Assembly: GCF_042453785.1 (NCBI RefSeq)
Contig: NC_091672.1
Location: 8,016,501 to 8,080,500 of the forward strand
DNA: 64,000 nucleotides
Direction: 5' to 3'
DNA from: Malus domestica
Taxonomy: Eukaryota; Streptophyta; Magnoliopsida; Rosales; Rosaceae
The translations under genes were made by a program, and so were the position numbers. Of the stretch, positions 1 to 10,225 are shown in pieces. Numbering within the stretch: position 1 is the first letter of the stretch; each line of letters starts with the position of its first letter. Below the pieces are notes generated by a model. It worked only from the letters and a program-made list of their open reading frames with translations, had not been told where the DNA came from and did no database searches.

Positions 1-76
1 CTCAAGCTCTTCCATTGAGGGTGGACATACGAAGATGAAGATAGCTTCAAGTGAACTAGCCTTAACGGATCTTGCC
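1..76 (-). pseudogene. Guanylate kinase exon fragment (truncated duplicate)
   Basis: This stretch matches 29868-29944, part of exon 7 of the guanylate kinase gene in this window, with about four differences, and in the same orientation (coding on the minus strand). It encodes the segment around the residues [18 protein letters not shown]. Similarity stops abruptly after base 76, where 5S-repeat spacer begins. The window edge cuts the other side, so more of a duplicated kinase gene (its 3' exons) may lie to the left. It cannot be a working gene as seen, because the upstream exons are replaced by repeats. The identification is by direct comparison within the window. Confidence 0.85.
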
Positions 77-511
77 TTGGCTTATTATTTTGTCATAATT
101 CTTTTTTTGCATATTTTTAGCAGCTTATTTGTGGCACGCATCGTTTATTACCGAGTCTCGTGTTTGGGAGATGAAACAAAGGAATGGGAAAGACTATAAT
201 TCTATTTGTTTTTTAGTTTCAATGAATCGTCTTGATTAATATTCCTTGGGAGATTAAAGAAATGGATGAGAAAGACTATTAATTATATTTTTTAAATTTC
301 GAGGGATCATCTTGATTATGTTTCCTCGGGAGATGAAAGAAATGAATGAGAAAGACTATTAATTATATTTTTTAAATTTCGAGGGATCGTCTTGATTAAT
401 ATTTTCGAATTTCATGCGAACGTTTAGAGTCGATGTGATTTGCACATGCATAGAGGTTACGGTGTCATGGCCAAAGAAATGGTTATATACAATTACAAGT
501 CATAGACCAAC

Positions 512-632
512 GGATGTGATCATACCAACTCACGTGCACCGGATCTCATCAGAATTCCGAAGTTAAGCGATTTTGGACAAAAGTAGTACTAGGATGGATG
601 ACCTCCTGGGAAGTTCTCGTGTTGCATCCCCC
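512..632 (+). pseudogene. 5S rRNA-like copy, left block 1
   Basis: The sequence starts ggatgtgatcataccaac and ends with ttgcatcccccc, colinear with plant 5S rRNA. The C-box region reads ctaggatggatgacctcctg, close to the 5S internal promoter. The A-box region is altered (agcgattttgga). A TATA-like ttatata lies about 30 bp upstream. Several substitutions against the array consensus suggest decay. Confidence 0.75.
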
Positions 633-1024
633 CACCTCTCTTTTTTTCATAATTATTTTTTGCATATTTCTAGCGGCTTATTATTTTGTCATAGTTCTTT
701 TTGTGTATTTTTAGCGACTTATTTGTGGTGCGCGTCGTTTATTACCGAGTTTCATGCTTGGGAGATGAAAGAAAGGAATGAAAAAGACTATTAATTCTAT
801 TTTTTTTTAGTGTCAAGGGATCATCTTGATTAATATTCCTCGAGAGATGAAAGAAATGGATGAGAAAGACCATTAATTATATTTATAAATTTCGAGGGAT
901 CGTTTTGATTAATATTTTCGAATTTCGTGCAAACGTTTAAAGCCGATGTGATTTGCACATGCATAGAGGTTACAGGGTCATCGCCAAAGAAATGGTTATA
1001 TACAATTACAAGTCATAGACCAAC

Positions 1025-1146
1025 GGATGCGATCATACCAATTCATATGCACCGAATCCCATCAGAACTCCGAATTTAAGCGAGTTTGGGCGAGAGTAGT
1101 ACTAGGATGGGTGACCTCCTGGGAAGTCCTCGTGTTGCATCCCCCC
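1025..1146 (+). rRNA. 5S rRNA-like copy, left block 2
   Basis: The copy runs from ggatgcgatcatacc to gttgcatcccccc. It keeps the A-box-side phrase taagcgagtttgggcgagag and the C-box phrase ctaggatgggtgacctcctg. A run of T residues follows, as expected for a Pol III terminator. It is better preserved than the first left copy but still has changes in the 5' half (attcatatgcaccgaatccc). Transcription cannot be judged from sequence. Confidence 0.65.
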
Positions 1147-1429
1147 ACCTCTTTTTTTATTTTTTCATAATTCTTTTTTGCTTATTTTTAGAGGCTTATT
1201 TGTGGCGCGCGTCATTTAATATCGAGTCTCGTGCTTGGGAGATGGAAGAAATGAATGGGAAAGACTATTAATTCTATTTTTTTTTTTGAGTTTCGAGGCA
1301 TCGTCTTGATTAATATTCCTCGGGAGATGAAAGAAATGAATGAGAAAGACTATTAATTATATTTTTTTAAATTTTGAGGGATATTCTTAATTAATATTTT
1401 CGAATTTCGTGCGAACGTTTAGAAGAAAG

Positions 1430-1768
1430 TGGGGCTACTCTGCTAATTGGAAGAAAGTACTAGTCTTCTTTTGTGCAAAATCTAGGGAGTGAATTTGTGC
1501 TGTGAATGAATTTCTGCAAATTTGAGTTTTTTTTTTTTTTTTTACTAAATTGAAAAAAAAAACAAAGGACCCGTGGACCCAGCCCGAACCAGCCCATTTC
1601 AAACGGGCTAGGTTAGGTCTGGTTCCTATATTAGAAAATGTAATCCCCGGCTCAGCTTGGCCTGTCTCTTCTAAGTTCAGGTCCGGTCCGGTCCTTTCAA
1701 AATTCGGCCCGCCCAGGCCAGTGCCCACCCCTATCTTAATGTACTTTTTTCCCTATGATTAGGAGCAT
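1430..1768. other. Non-coding DNA with a GC-rich repeat-like patch
   Basis: There is no gene here. At 1565-1735 a GC-rich patch holds repeated phrases of the form cagcccgaaccagccc and ggtccggtccggtcc, unlike the AT-rich surroundings. Similar name-tag sequences occur at the ends of hAT-type MITEs in plants, but I could not find paired ends here. Confidence 0.35.
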
Positions 1769-2340
1769 TTTTCCCACTGGGTTTTTGTTACCTAACTAGG
1801 TTTTAACGAGGCACCCACCTTGGGTTGATCATATCCCTGATGACGTCCCGTAGACGTTTCATTTGGCTTTGCATTACTCACGTATTTTTTCTTAGACTAT
1901 GGATTGTCCTTGGGTTTTTGCCATAACCTTAGGGTTTTTTAGTGAGACTTACTACTTTATGCAAGTTCCTACCTTATTGAGAATAAACGTTTTTCCCAGA
2001 ATTAGTGCCGACGGGTTGACTTCCTCAACTTTTGCATGATACTGAAATCTACCTTCAATATTTACACACTCAAGGGGGAGTGTTGTGAACTTTCATAGTT
2101 TAAGTGTGATTGTGTAAATCCTAGATTAGATTTAATTCTAGTTATTCTTTCCTATATGGACTTGTATTCCTTGGGGATGAAGAAGTTCTTCTCTCCTTTT
2201 ACTACTATAAATAAAGGCACTACGTATGGGAGATAACAGATCCTCAAACACACAATTCCTCTATAATTCTACAAACACATCTCTCCTCTCTCTCTCTATG
2301 CTTACCGCCGGCCCTCTCCTTCTTATCAGATAAAATAGGC
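1769..2340 (+). mobile_element. Ty1/copia-type retrotransposon 3' end with LTR (fossil)
   Basis: The stretch begins with the copia 3' signature (cactgggtttttgttacc followed by ggttttaacgaggcaccc). It reaches a polypurine tract, aagggggag, at 2072-2080, and then an LTR starting tgttgtgaac at 2081. The LTR has a TATA-like actataaataaaggcac near 2205 and a CT-rich leader, and fades near 2340. Only the 3' end is present and the coding part is absent. It is a broken, old-looking fossil. Confidence 0.7.
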
Positions 2341-2958
2341 TACCACAGTTGTTGCTTTGTCCAATAATACGCGACATTAAGACAAAGGATTCAAATGCGT
2401 GGTTGTATACTTTCAAATCTCTTTTAATAAATCAATGGAATTGGCAATGCAATCGCATCCATTGTGGACTTGCTTGATTAGAGTGAATGCATGTGGATTG
2501 GTCCTTGATTCATTAATCCTCGAACGTCGAGGCCCACAAAAAAAAAAGGGGCAAGCAGGTTCACGTTCACACCATCATTTTGTTTTTGTCTCCGTATTTT
2601 TTAAGATCTCAGACAAGAAAATCAAACAACTTGTCATAAAATAAAACTGAAATTCCTATTTACACGAGATAATCAAACAAGTTAACATTAAAAAAAACTA
2701 GTCATCGTGGAGGGACTTTGAAGCTTCTGCTCTTTTGGCTGTTTACCTATAAAAATTCCCAGCTTTTGACTAACATATAATATTAATATAGTACTAGGTT
2801 GCCCTGTATTCAGCTGCAGGTATGCACTCCATCAGTCCGAGAGTTATTTTTGTATTCTTGTCGTCGAAGTCTTATAATATATGTGGCTCTCGTACATCAT
2901 GTTTTGTGTTAATAATATAATGTCAAATACAAATTTTTATTCACATAACATTATATCA
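2341..2958. other. Non-coding AT-rich spacer
   Basis: I see no gene, no strong inverted repeat and no recognisable mobile-element end in this stretch. Confidence 0.5.
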
Positions 2959-2967
2959 TTAATTTAA

Positions 2968-3437
2968 GGTATATTTGTTGATCTATCCTCTGAATTTGTA
3001 TAGAGCTGTTAATTTTCCTCCGTGAACTTTAATTTTAGCCAATTACCTCCTAAAACCTTTATAATTAGCTAATTTCTCCCATGAACTTTAATTTTAGCCT
3101 ATTACCCCCTGAACTTTTATAAATAGCAATTTCCCCTTGCTTTAGATTTTAAAAGTTTTCATCCATCTTGATCACGGAAACAACACATGACAACTGTATG
3201 AGGGCAAAAAGGATGAAACATTGGATGGATGAAAAATTGAATGAAAGTTTTTAAAATCTAACGCCAAAGGAGGAATTGGCTATTTATAACAGTTCAGGGG
3301 GTAATCGGCTAAAATTAAAGTTCAAGGAGGAAATTGGCTAATTTAAAAAGTTCAAGGGGGTAATCGGCTAAAATTAAAGTTTAGACGAAAAATTGGCAGC
3401 TGCATACAAGTTTAGGAGACAAAGTAACAAATACCTC
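2968..3437. mobile_element. Mutator-like foldback MITE with 9-bp target duplication
   Basis: The two halves are imperfect inverted copies of each other. Phrases such as tgaactttaattttagcc on the left reappear reversed as ggctaaaattaaagttc on the right, so the arms span nearly 200 bp. The element starts ggtatatttgttg and ends caaatacctc. A 9-bp direct repeat, ttaatttaa, flanks it at 2959-2967 and 3438-3446, the duplication length typical of Mutator-like elements. It has no coding capacity. It lies about 200 bp upstream of the TNL start codon, so it could affect that promoter. Confidence 0.75.
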
Positions 3438-3638
3438 TTAATTTAATGATTCAGATGTACAATGTACTCGTAACTACTCGTGTCATAGAAGTTGATGTCC
3501 TTGTATTGCGGTTCTGAGTCCGTTTACTTGTGATTCTTCGCAGCTATACCAAGCTAGCTAGTTCTGCAAATCCTTTTAAGTAACAACTTGCCAAAGCTTC
3601 CATTAATTACCAGTTTGTTTACTGGTGTTTAGTCTCCA

Positions 3639-4156
3639 ATGGCTGATCCCATGACCACCAAAACCTCGTCACCTTTGCCTCCTTTTCCGACCCCTCCAAT
3701 GAAATACGAGGTTTTCGTGAGTTTTAGAGGTTTGGACACTCGGAAAGGTTTCACTGACCATTTGTACAATGCTCTAGTTCGAGACGGGATCCACACTTTC
3801 AGGGATGAAGAACAACTCGAGAGCGGAAAACCCATCTCAAAGGAACTCACCGAAGCAATCGCAGAATCGCAAATTTTCGTCGTTGTTCTTTTGAGAAACT
3901 ACGCAACCTCCACATGGTGCCTGCATGAACTTGCAAGTATGGTTGAACTTGCGGCAAACGATGAGTCTAGACTGATTCTGCCGGTATTCTATGACGTGAC
4001 ACCGTCGGAAGTCCGAACACAGACCGGAGTTTGTTTTGAAAAGGCGTTTGCTAAACATGAAAAAGATTTCGAAGGAGAAACAGAGAAGGTGACAAGGTGG
4101 AAGAGTTCACTGACTACAATAGCCGACCTTTCAGGATTTGATCTAAGACATTATAG
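3639..4156 (+). pseudogene. TIR exon (exon 1) of a broken TIR-NBS-LRR resistance gene
   Basis: This is a 172-codon TIR domain exon starting MADPMTTKTS. Seen motifs are YEVFVSFRGLDTR at about residues 23-35 (TIR-1), the STWCLHEL segment at 91-98 with the glutamate expected at the NADase active site (E97), and LPVFYDVTPSEVRTQTG at about 114-130. The exon ends in phase 2 at 4156 before a clean gtatgtgg donor. It joins in frame to exon 2 at 11463 (HYR|YETQP), the usual TNL intron position. In working TNLs this domain makes NAD-derived signals through EDS1. The exon itself looks undamaged, but the gene downstream is broken. Read-through into the intron would give a 184-residue TIR-only protein. 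Confidence 0.9.
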
Positions 4157-5837
4157 GTATGTGGTACTTCTATTATGTATTTCATTTCTTTAGGTTGAAA
4201 ATTTCTCATTTCAATATATGTTTTTCTTAATGTTCGTTTGACAACAATTTGCATTTTCGGTTTTTAGTTTTTGGTAGCTATTTTTTATTATCAATTAGTT
4301 CAATTTTGAAACTCGCAAAAATATAGCTCATTTGGTAACTATTTGGTTTGGTTTAATTTTTTTATCTTTAAGATATAGGAAAAGTATGTGAAGGAGAACC
4401 GAACACTACAAGAAAAACACCCTCTTTCCCGATGAAAGGATTTCGGCGAGCCAAATAAGGTTTCATTGCCTAATGTTCTGCCCTACACAAATTCAAAAAT
4501 AAAACTTGTTGCACAAACATTTGCTCAATGAATTTTAAAACTTTGTAAGGCAAAAATTATTTGCCCGACGAAATTACCAACGGCAATTTCTTCGAGCCAA
4601 GTGCGTTGACCAATTTGGGCTAACGAATGTAATTGTTTGAGGACAATATTTTGTTGGTAAAACCTATTGATGAGCTAGAATAGTATCCTAAACTACGAAA
4701 ATTTTACAATTTTGCCTGACGAATTTTCTACTATTTCATCGGCCAAAGTTCTATTTTCTAGAAATTTATGTCCTGGTGGTCACTCATCCTATATTTTTCT
4801 CTCTGTTTATGAGAGCCTCTCTCTCCGTATGTGAGAGTTCTTCTCCTCTTTGTGTGAGTGCATCCAATCTTTGAAGATTCACGTCACAGCCGGCTCTAGC
4901 TGTGGCTAGGGTCGGTAGCAGTCCCATGGTTCTCTTCTATTTTTTTCTTTTCCTTTTCTTCTTGTTGTTTGCTTGCTTATCTTTCCTGTTTCCTTCCGGT
5001 TCTTTTCCTCCTACTATCATCACTATGCTGCCCTATTTTCCTTTTGATCCTACCATCTTATATCCACATCACCCGTTTCCTCCATATCCATCTCCATCAT
5101 TTTCATCAATGGGTTCGATCATCTTTCCAACCATCTACAATTTTGATCGATTGCCATCTATTTTCTTCATGATTCATCGCGCAATCTTGGGAGTGTGTGT
5201 AGAGCTTCGGCTCTGGTGTTCGCACGACCACCTTTGTTGGCCCGTGTTGGTCTTTCCCCCTGTTCGCCTTTGTTGGCGATGTTGGCCGTGAGATTTGTCT
5301 TCCCGCGGTCTTCCTGTAGCTACAGAGTTTGTAGCTTCTTTAGTATACGGCGACGATCATTGTTGTGGTGGTCTTAGAAGGATGTTGCAACCTTTAGATT
5401 TGGGGTTTGTGTTGGTGTGATTGCAAGACATCGAAGGGGGCAACAAATCAGGTTGCTCGTGGTATGGAACACAAAATGTATCGTGGTTCACCCCAATGTT
5501 TGGGCTACATCCACACTGATATTGTATTTCTTTGAGATGTTGAAGAGGATTGTGAGGGTGAGAGCCCTGCTCTGAATATGAGAGGCTTGAAGATTGTGAG
5601 GGTGAGGAATCCCTTTTATAGACTAAGGGCTCCTCACTTATTACATATTTGCCCCTTCATTTATTACATAATTACATTTGAGTCCCCCGAGTATTTATAC
5701 GAGATCTAAATATGGAGGCCCTAAGTATGATACAAACAAAAACCAATTAAAATTATTGATTATAATTTTTAAAATTTTTAAGTGTAATGAAATTTGAAAT
5801 TAAATTCTTGAACGGAATACTTATATAAATGTTATCA

Positions 5838-6275
5838 GCCACCTGACTGCCATAATTGGCATGCTTATCCCGATAGGCGTTGACTTCATAGAAAAGCGAA
5901 CCCTTCACACACCATTCATCAACCCAGTAAGTGAGGAGCCGAGCATCGGAGTGACAAAGATACTGCTTCGCATCCTAGTTAGCCTTATTTGCCAAAGATT
6001 TTCATTGTGAATAAAAAAAGCAATTAAAATGAAAAAAAATAGAATAGTGAAATGAAATTTAAAAAAAAAACTTACCAAAAAGTTCAGGCTTTGAAAATGA
6101 TCGCATAGCCAGTGTCATTCATCCATCCTTTCTATAAACTCCGGAGGTGGATCGGTCAGAGCTTCAGTAAGAGATGCACAAGTCTCATAGTACTTGTGAA
6201 GCTCGTACTTCCACTACTTGAATTAATCGGTCCACACTCGGGTTATATACTCAGACACACCCAACTCTTCCATGT
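5838..6275 (-). pseudogene. Plant transposase (Ptta/En/Spm type) remnant
   Basis: Read on the minus strand, the segments give ELHKYYETCASLTEALTD followed by PPPEFIERMDE, then, after an AT-rich break resembling an intron, CHSDARLLTYWVDEWCVKG and SFFYEVNAYRDKHANYG. These match the usual order of the En/Spm-associated transposase_24 domain. No continuous long frame remains and the flanking exons are absent, so this is a relic of the surrounding CACTA element's gene. Recognition is by memory of the family pattern. Confidence 0.6.
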
Positions 6276-6726
6276 CAATCTCAAAGGATTTTGTCTCATT
6301 ACCTAATCCCAAAAATTATCATTTGGGTGATTTTTAGCATATGTCATCTCAGAGCATATGCCAACTACATTGACTGTTGGATTGTTGAAATTAATTTCGA
6401 AGACTGCAAAAATTATTGAAAGAATTGAATATGCGAAAATGTCCCTCACATTTGCCCGACGAAATCTTGCATTTTTTCTGGAAGAACTGAACTGTAAACC
6501 CTAAAAGCTAAATCATAAAATATACCTTCATATGTCGATGTCGTAGGATTGTCGAATGACTGGTTAGTAGGAGAAATGGGTGTAGATATCAAACTCGACA
6601 TCTACAAAATAATAACTTCAAACTATAAGTCTCTGCTCCTTTAAGTGCACAACTAAACAAAAGATATTAACAAATAATAAAAAAACCTTAAATTAATTGG
6701 GAGGTTGAGAGATGGGTGATGAGGTG

Positions 6727-6728
<2 letters not shown>

Positions 6729-6787
<59 letters not shown>
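6729..6787. repeat. (GA)n microsatellite
   Basis: About 29 uninterrupted GA units lie inside the CACTA remnant. The apparent Arg-Glu and Leu-Ser proteins read from it are artefacts of the repeat. Confidence 0.97.
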
Positions 6788-6790
<3 letters not shown>

Positions 6791-7270
6791 AAAATAAGAA
6801 AGAAAAGAGGAGAAGTAAAAAGAAAAGGAGAAGGTTGCATGACCTATTTTAATGAATTGGAGTTTGCCCAAAAGGCCATTTTGTTGGGTAAAGTATATGG
6901 GTCATCGAACCAAAAAAGTGTAGGTAGGATTATGACAAGTAATTGTGGATCTTTGCCCAATGACCCATATGGTTAGCCCGACAATATTTTATCGGGCAAA
7001 GATAGCTCTGCAGACTTGCCTTTTTGTTGGGCAAAAGGTGGCATAATATGCATAAATTTTTTTTCTTGGCATGAAACCTTTGCCCATTGAAATATTTAAT
7101 CGCCTAAAGTCTTTGAAGAAAAAAACCAAAACGTTGATCAGTTTTGTCTGTCCAAATTTTTATTTGATTTGTAGGACAAACTTTGGTCGGATAAATGGTA
7201 ATTTCTAGCTGTAGAAGAAGAATGGAGGTAGAATGTGAGAAAGATACATAAGAAATGTAGAGTAAATAAT

Positions 7271-7799
7271 TTAAGGGACACTTTGGATGCGGTCCCTAAC
7301 TATCAATATTCTTTGATTGAAACCTTGTTAGTTTTTAGTTTTTGATTGAGGTCCCTGACATTAATGTAATAATGTAAGTTACTATATTTTTTAAATTAAA
7401 AATTAAAAATTGAAATTTGTAATTGTTTATATTAATGAGATTTTAAATAAAACCCATAATTTATGGGATCAAAAATAATAAAATATAAATTATACTCTCT
7501 ATTATATTGTGTGTGTGTGTGTGTGTATACATATATGTATGGGTACATTAACCAAAATTAACAAAAAAGGTTATTGTACCAAAACATGGATACATTCTCA
7601 AATCAACGAAAAAGAATGTACCCATATAAGTTTAAACATGGATTAAAAAATTTGAAAGGATTTTATATTTAAAAAAGGGTACATTTTAAATATAACAAAT
7701 TGATATAGAGGTGTGAGTACATTTTAAATGGGTACATTTAAGATTAAAAAAATTGAAAAATTATATGAATGGGTACATTTAAGATTAAAAATTGAGAAT

Positions 7800-7849
<50 letters not shown>

Positions 7850-8100
7850 ATAGGTACAAACTTAATTTAATTTAATTTATTATTATTTTGGAAATGTTTG
7901 AATTGAAAATTAATTAGAAGTTTAATAGAGGTGTGAGTATTAAACCCTAAATTAATTACTAATTTTTATATTAAAAAATTATATAATAAACATGTAAATT
8001 CATTATCACATTAATGCTAGGGACTTGAATCAAAATTTGAGAACTAATAAGGTCTTAGTCAATGAACAGTAAGAACTAGGGACCGGATACTAATTTTTCC
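7271..8100. mobile_element. Terminal-inverted-repeat element, non-autonomous
   Basis: The left edge, gggacactttggatgcggtccctaactatc, recurs inverted at the right edge (the phrase agggaccggatactaatttt and the preceding tcaatgaacagtaagaacta), giving terminal inverted repeats of roughly 50 bp with mismatches. The interior is AT-rich and non-coding, with a (TG)n run near 7508-7525 and a (TA)n run at about 7803-7844. The superfamily was not determined because no clear target duplication was seen. Confidence 0.55.
7803..7845. repeat. (TA)n microsatellite
   Basis: About 21 TA units occur in an AT-rich intron segment. Confidence 0.95.
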
Positions 8101-9271
8101 ATAATTTAAAAACAAAAACTCTTCCAAGTTGTTTTCACTTTTCAAAGTTTTGTCTCTTTCCCGGTACTGTTTATTTTAATGAAAAACCACATTTTTACAC
8201 TAAAAAGTCAATCATGGTACTATTCACTTTACCCTTTATTTTGTCATTATCGTTAAAATTCAAAGTTTTCAAGCTCTTTTCATTAGTTTTCCTTTATATT
8301 TATAGGCAAAACCCTAGTGAATTTATTAATTAGCCATCATCGATATCATTAGAGTTCTTTCATCCAATAAGATTGGTCCACCAAGTCCAATCCCTAATAG
8401 ATTGTAATTTGGAGCCAAAGCGTAAAGACTTATTAGGCAACACTAGGTCAAACAATTAATCCAAGAAAAAGTTCAATGGAATTTGAGCAAGATTACTTTA
8501 TTGGGCAATTAATTTAAGTAAAGATAAGCTTCCTATATGTTTCTGTCAAATAAAGTTTACTCGTTTTGGGATTATTTAGGTTAATTAACTTAAATCACCC
8601 ATTAAACTTTACAATCACACAAATAAGCTCCATGTAACATACTTCATAAATTTATTAGTAGTGAAGAGCAAAGACCCGAATGTATATCAGTTCGTTCACT
8701 CCAGGGTCCTCCTTAATTATCAATCTTTACAAGATTGCATTATGCTTCGAACGAAAGCTCACAAACGGTAAAACCAATCAGCTGTAAACATTTGATGCCT
8801 CCTTTACTGCCATGAAATCATTTAAGCAAATTAAAATTTTAAAACATAGTCCAATGTAGCTAATAACTTTTATGTACTTCTGCCAATGCCGTGAACCTTA
8901 ACGAAGTGCAAAATTTAAAACTTACGAGCACTTAACTAGCAGCTGCATAAAACCTTCACAAGTCAGTAATTCACGACGAACTTATATGAATGCGCAATAC
9001 CAATATGAAATTGTTCGACCATCATAATTACTGGCCATTTTCAGCACTATATCAAACTGAAATTTATACCCACATTCACAATATGTTGTTTTATGACTCT
9101 AAAACAGTCTTCTTATAGATTCAAAATTGAAGCCTTGATGTCTAAAAGACTTTCACAAACATACACAAAACAAATAAGTGAAGCACATATCAATCTAATA
9201 ACCTAACGTTCCTTATGGCATAAGTTATAAATTGTAGCAAACAGAATGAGAACAAATTTCATTAAATGTTA

Positions 9272-9420
9272 GGGATGTAATATCCACACACCCCTTTTTA
9301 CTTCTCCCACACTTTTTTTGTTTTCGGCCGTCAGATCGAATGAATAGAAGAAGATCAACGAACATGAATTAACAAGGGGTGTGTGAAAAGTAAAAAGGGG
9401 TGTGTGGATAGCACACCCCC
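9272..9420. mobile_element. 149-bp MITE with 8-bp target duplication, copy 1
   Basis: The ends are inverted repeats of about 33 bp (left tatccacacacccctttt, right aaaaggggtgtgtggata). An 8-bp direct repeat, aaatgtta, flanks it at 9264-9271 and 9421-9428, which points to the hAT superfamily. A second member lies at 43982-44129. It has no coding capacity. Confidence 0.85.
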
Positions 9421-9784
9421 AAATGTTAAACAAGAAAAATTGGCAACATAAACTTCTTACTAAACATAGGTTAATAATAAAATCACCATAAATAAAGTAG
9501 TAAACTAGATTTTAATCCTTAAATAAGATGAAGTTTAGAAAATGTCTTATACAAGATTAAAAATTGATTTTAGTCCCTAAACTCTATTTAATGCGAGCAT
9601 ATGTATTCAATGTCTCTCTTTTTAATTTATAATTTTATGGTGTTCATAAATTAAATTTTATGAAAATATTATAAATTTTAATTCTCATTATGGTAAGTAT
9701 CTTATATAAGAAAATATTTTTTGTAGAGATTTTTCTAAACACTTATGTTTTTGCATATTTTCTTGTGTGCCGCTAATTCTTTAC

Positions 9785-10225
9785 AATATATTTAGGTACG
9801 AACATTTCGGTACACTAGGTTAGTATAATATGTTTAGGTGCGAACATTTCGGTACACTATTTTAGTATAATATATTTAGGTATTGGCATTATGGTTGTCA
9901 CATCCCGGCCCGGGGCGGATCACTTTCCGGGCCCGCTTCACCACCATAGCACGATATTGTCCGCTTTGGGCTTACCATTCTCTCACGGTTTTGTTTTTGG
10001 GAACTCACGAGCACTTCCCAGCACGCCTTGATTCTAGGATCGGGGTGTGTCAATGGTACACTAGTTTAGTATCATATATTTAGGTAAAGAATTTTCGTGT
10101 ACACTTATGTTTTTGCATATTTTCTTATGTGCCACTAATTCAGTACATATATTGAGGTACAGACATTTTGGTACACTAATTTAGTAAAATATATTATGAT
10201 ACGAACGTTTAGGTACACTAATTGG
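9785..10225. repeat. Minisatellite of ~45-50 bp units, split by an insertion
   Basis: Phrases of the type tttaggtacgaacatttcgg followed by tacactaatttagtataat recur about seven times with variation. The array is interrupted at 9896-10052 by an LTR-kin fragment and continues beyond it. The repeats are imperfect, so the array is not recent. Confidence 0.75.
9896..10052 (-). mobile_element. Short LTR-type fossil, partly Cassandra-like
   Basis: The first ~115 bp are the reverse complement of the 3' part of the Cassandra LTR found at 37065-37706 (phrases such as ggcccggggcggatcac and acggttttgtttttggga). The remainder differs and ends gtgtgtca. The whole runs from tgtca to tgtca and is flanked by a 5-bp direct repeat, atggt, at 9891-9895 and 10053-10057. 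This suggests it inserted as one small element or collapsed to a solo LTR. It is broken and old. Confidence 0.65.

Larger units (their letters stand above)
77..1425 (+). repeat. Left block of 5S-like tandem repeats (long monomer type)
   Basis: The block holds two full 5S-like units and parts of others. The 5S-like parts lie at about 512-632 and 1025-1146. Each is followed by a T-rich spacer with motifs such as gcatatttttagcggctt and by the block ending in the phrase aatttcgtgcgaacgttt. The monomers are of the long type (about 510 bp). They carry an extra stretch (gatttgcacatgcatagagg) before the TATA-like region and a duplicated T-rich spacer, both also found at 61.0-63.8 kb. The orientation is the same as in the right-hand array. 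Both 5S-like copies carry substitutions against the array consensus. Confidence 0.85.
4405..7213 (-). mobile_element. CACTA (En/Spm) element, non-autonomous remnant
   Basis: The left end reads cactacaagaaaaacac, the hallmark CACTA terminus. The right end, near tttctagctgtag, is a degraded reverse copy. Subterminal motifs of the type ttgcccgacgaaa or cgggcaaag recur on both sides (near 4560, 4710, 6450, 6975 and 7020), as expected for transposase-binding repeats. Within it, the minus strand near 5840-6280 preserves a plant transposase remnant. 5400-5720 looks like a further unrelated insertion of unknown type. The ORFs at 4902-5291 look like chance frames in T-rich DNA. Confidence 0.75.

Noticed and set aside
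4902-5291. 129-codon frame with a hydrophobic start resembling a signal peptide
   Set aside because: The hydrophobicity comes from T-rich DNA inside a CACTA remnant, and there is no domain or expression signal.
6653-6976. Arg/Glu- and Leu/Ser-rich proteins
   Set aside because: They are read from a (GA)n microsatellite.
7100-7213. A perfect CACTA right terminus
   Set aside because: The right end is only loosely the inverse of the left end, so the border is given as approximate.
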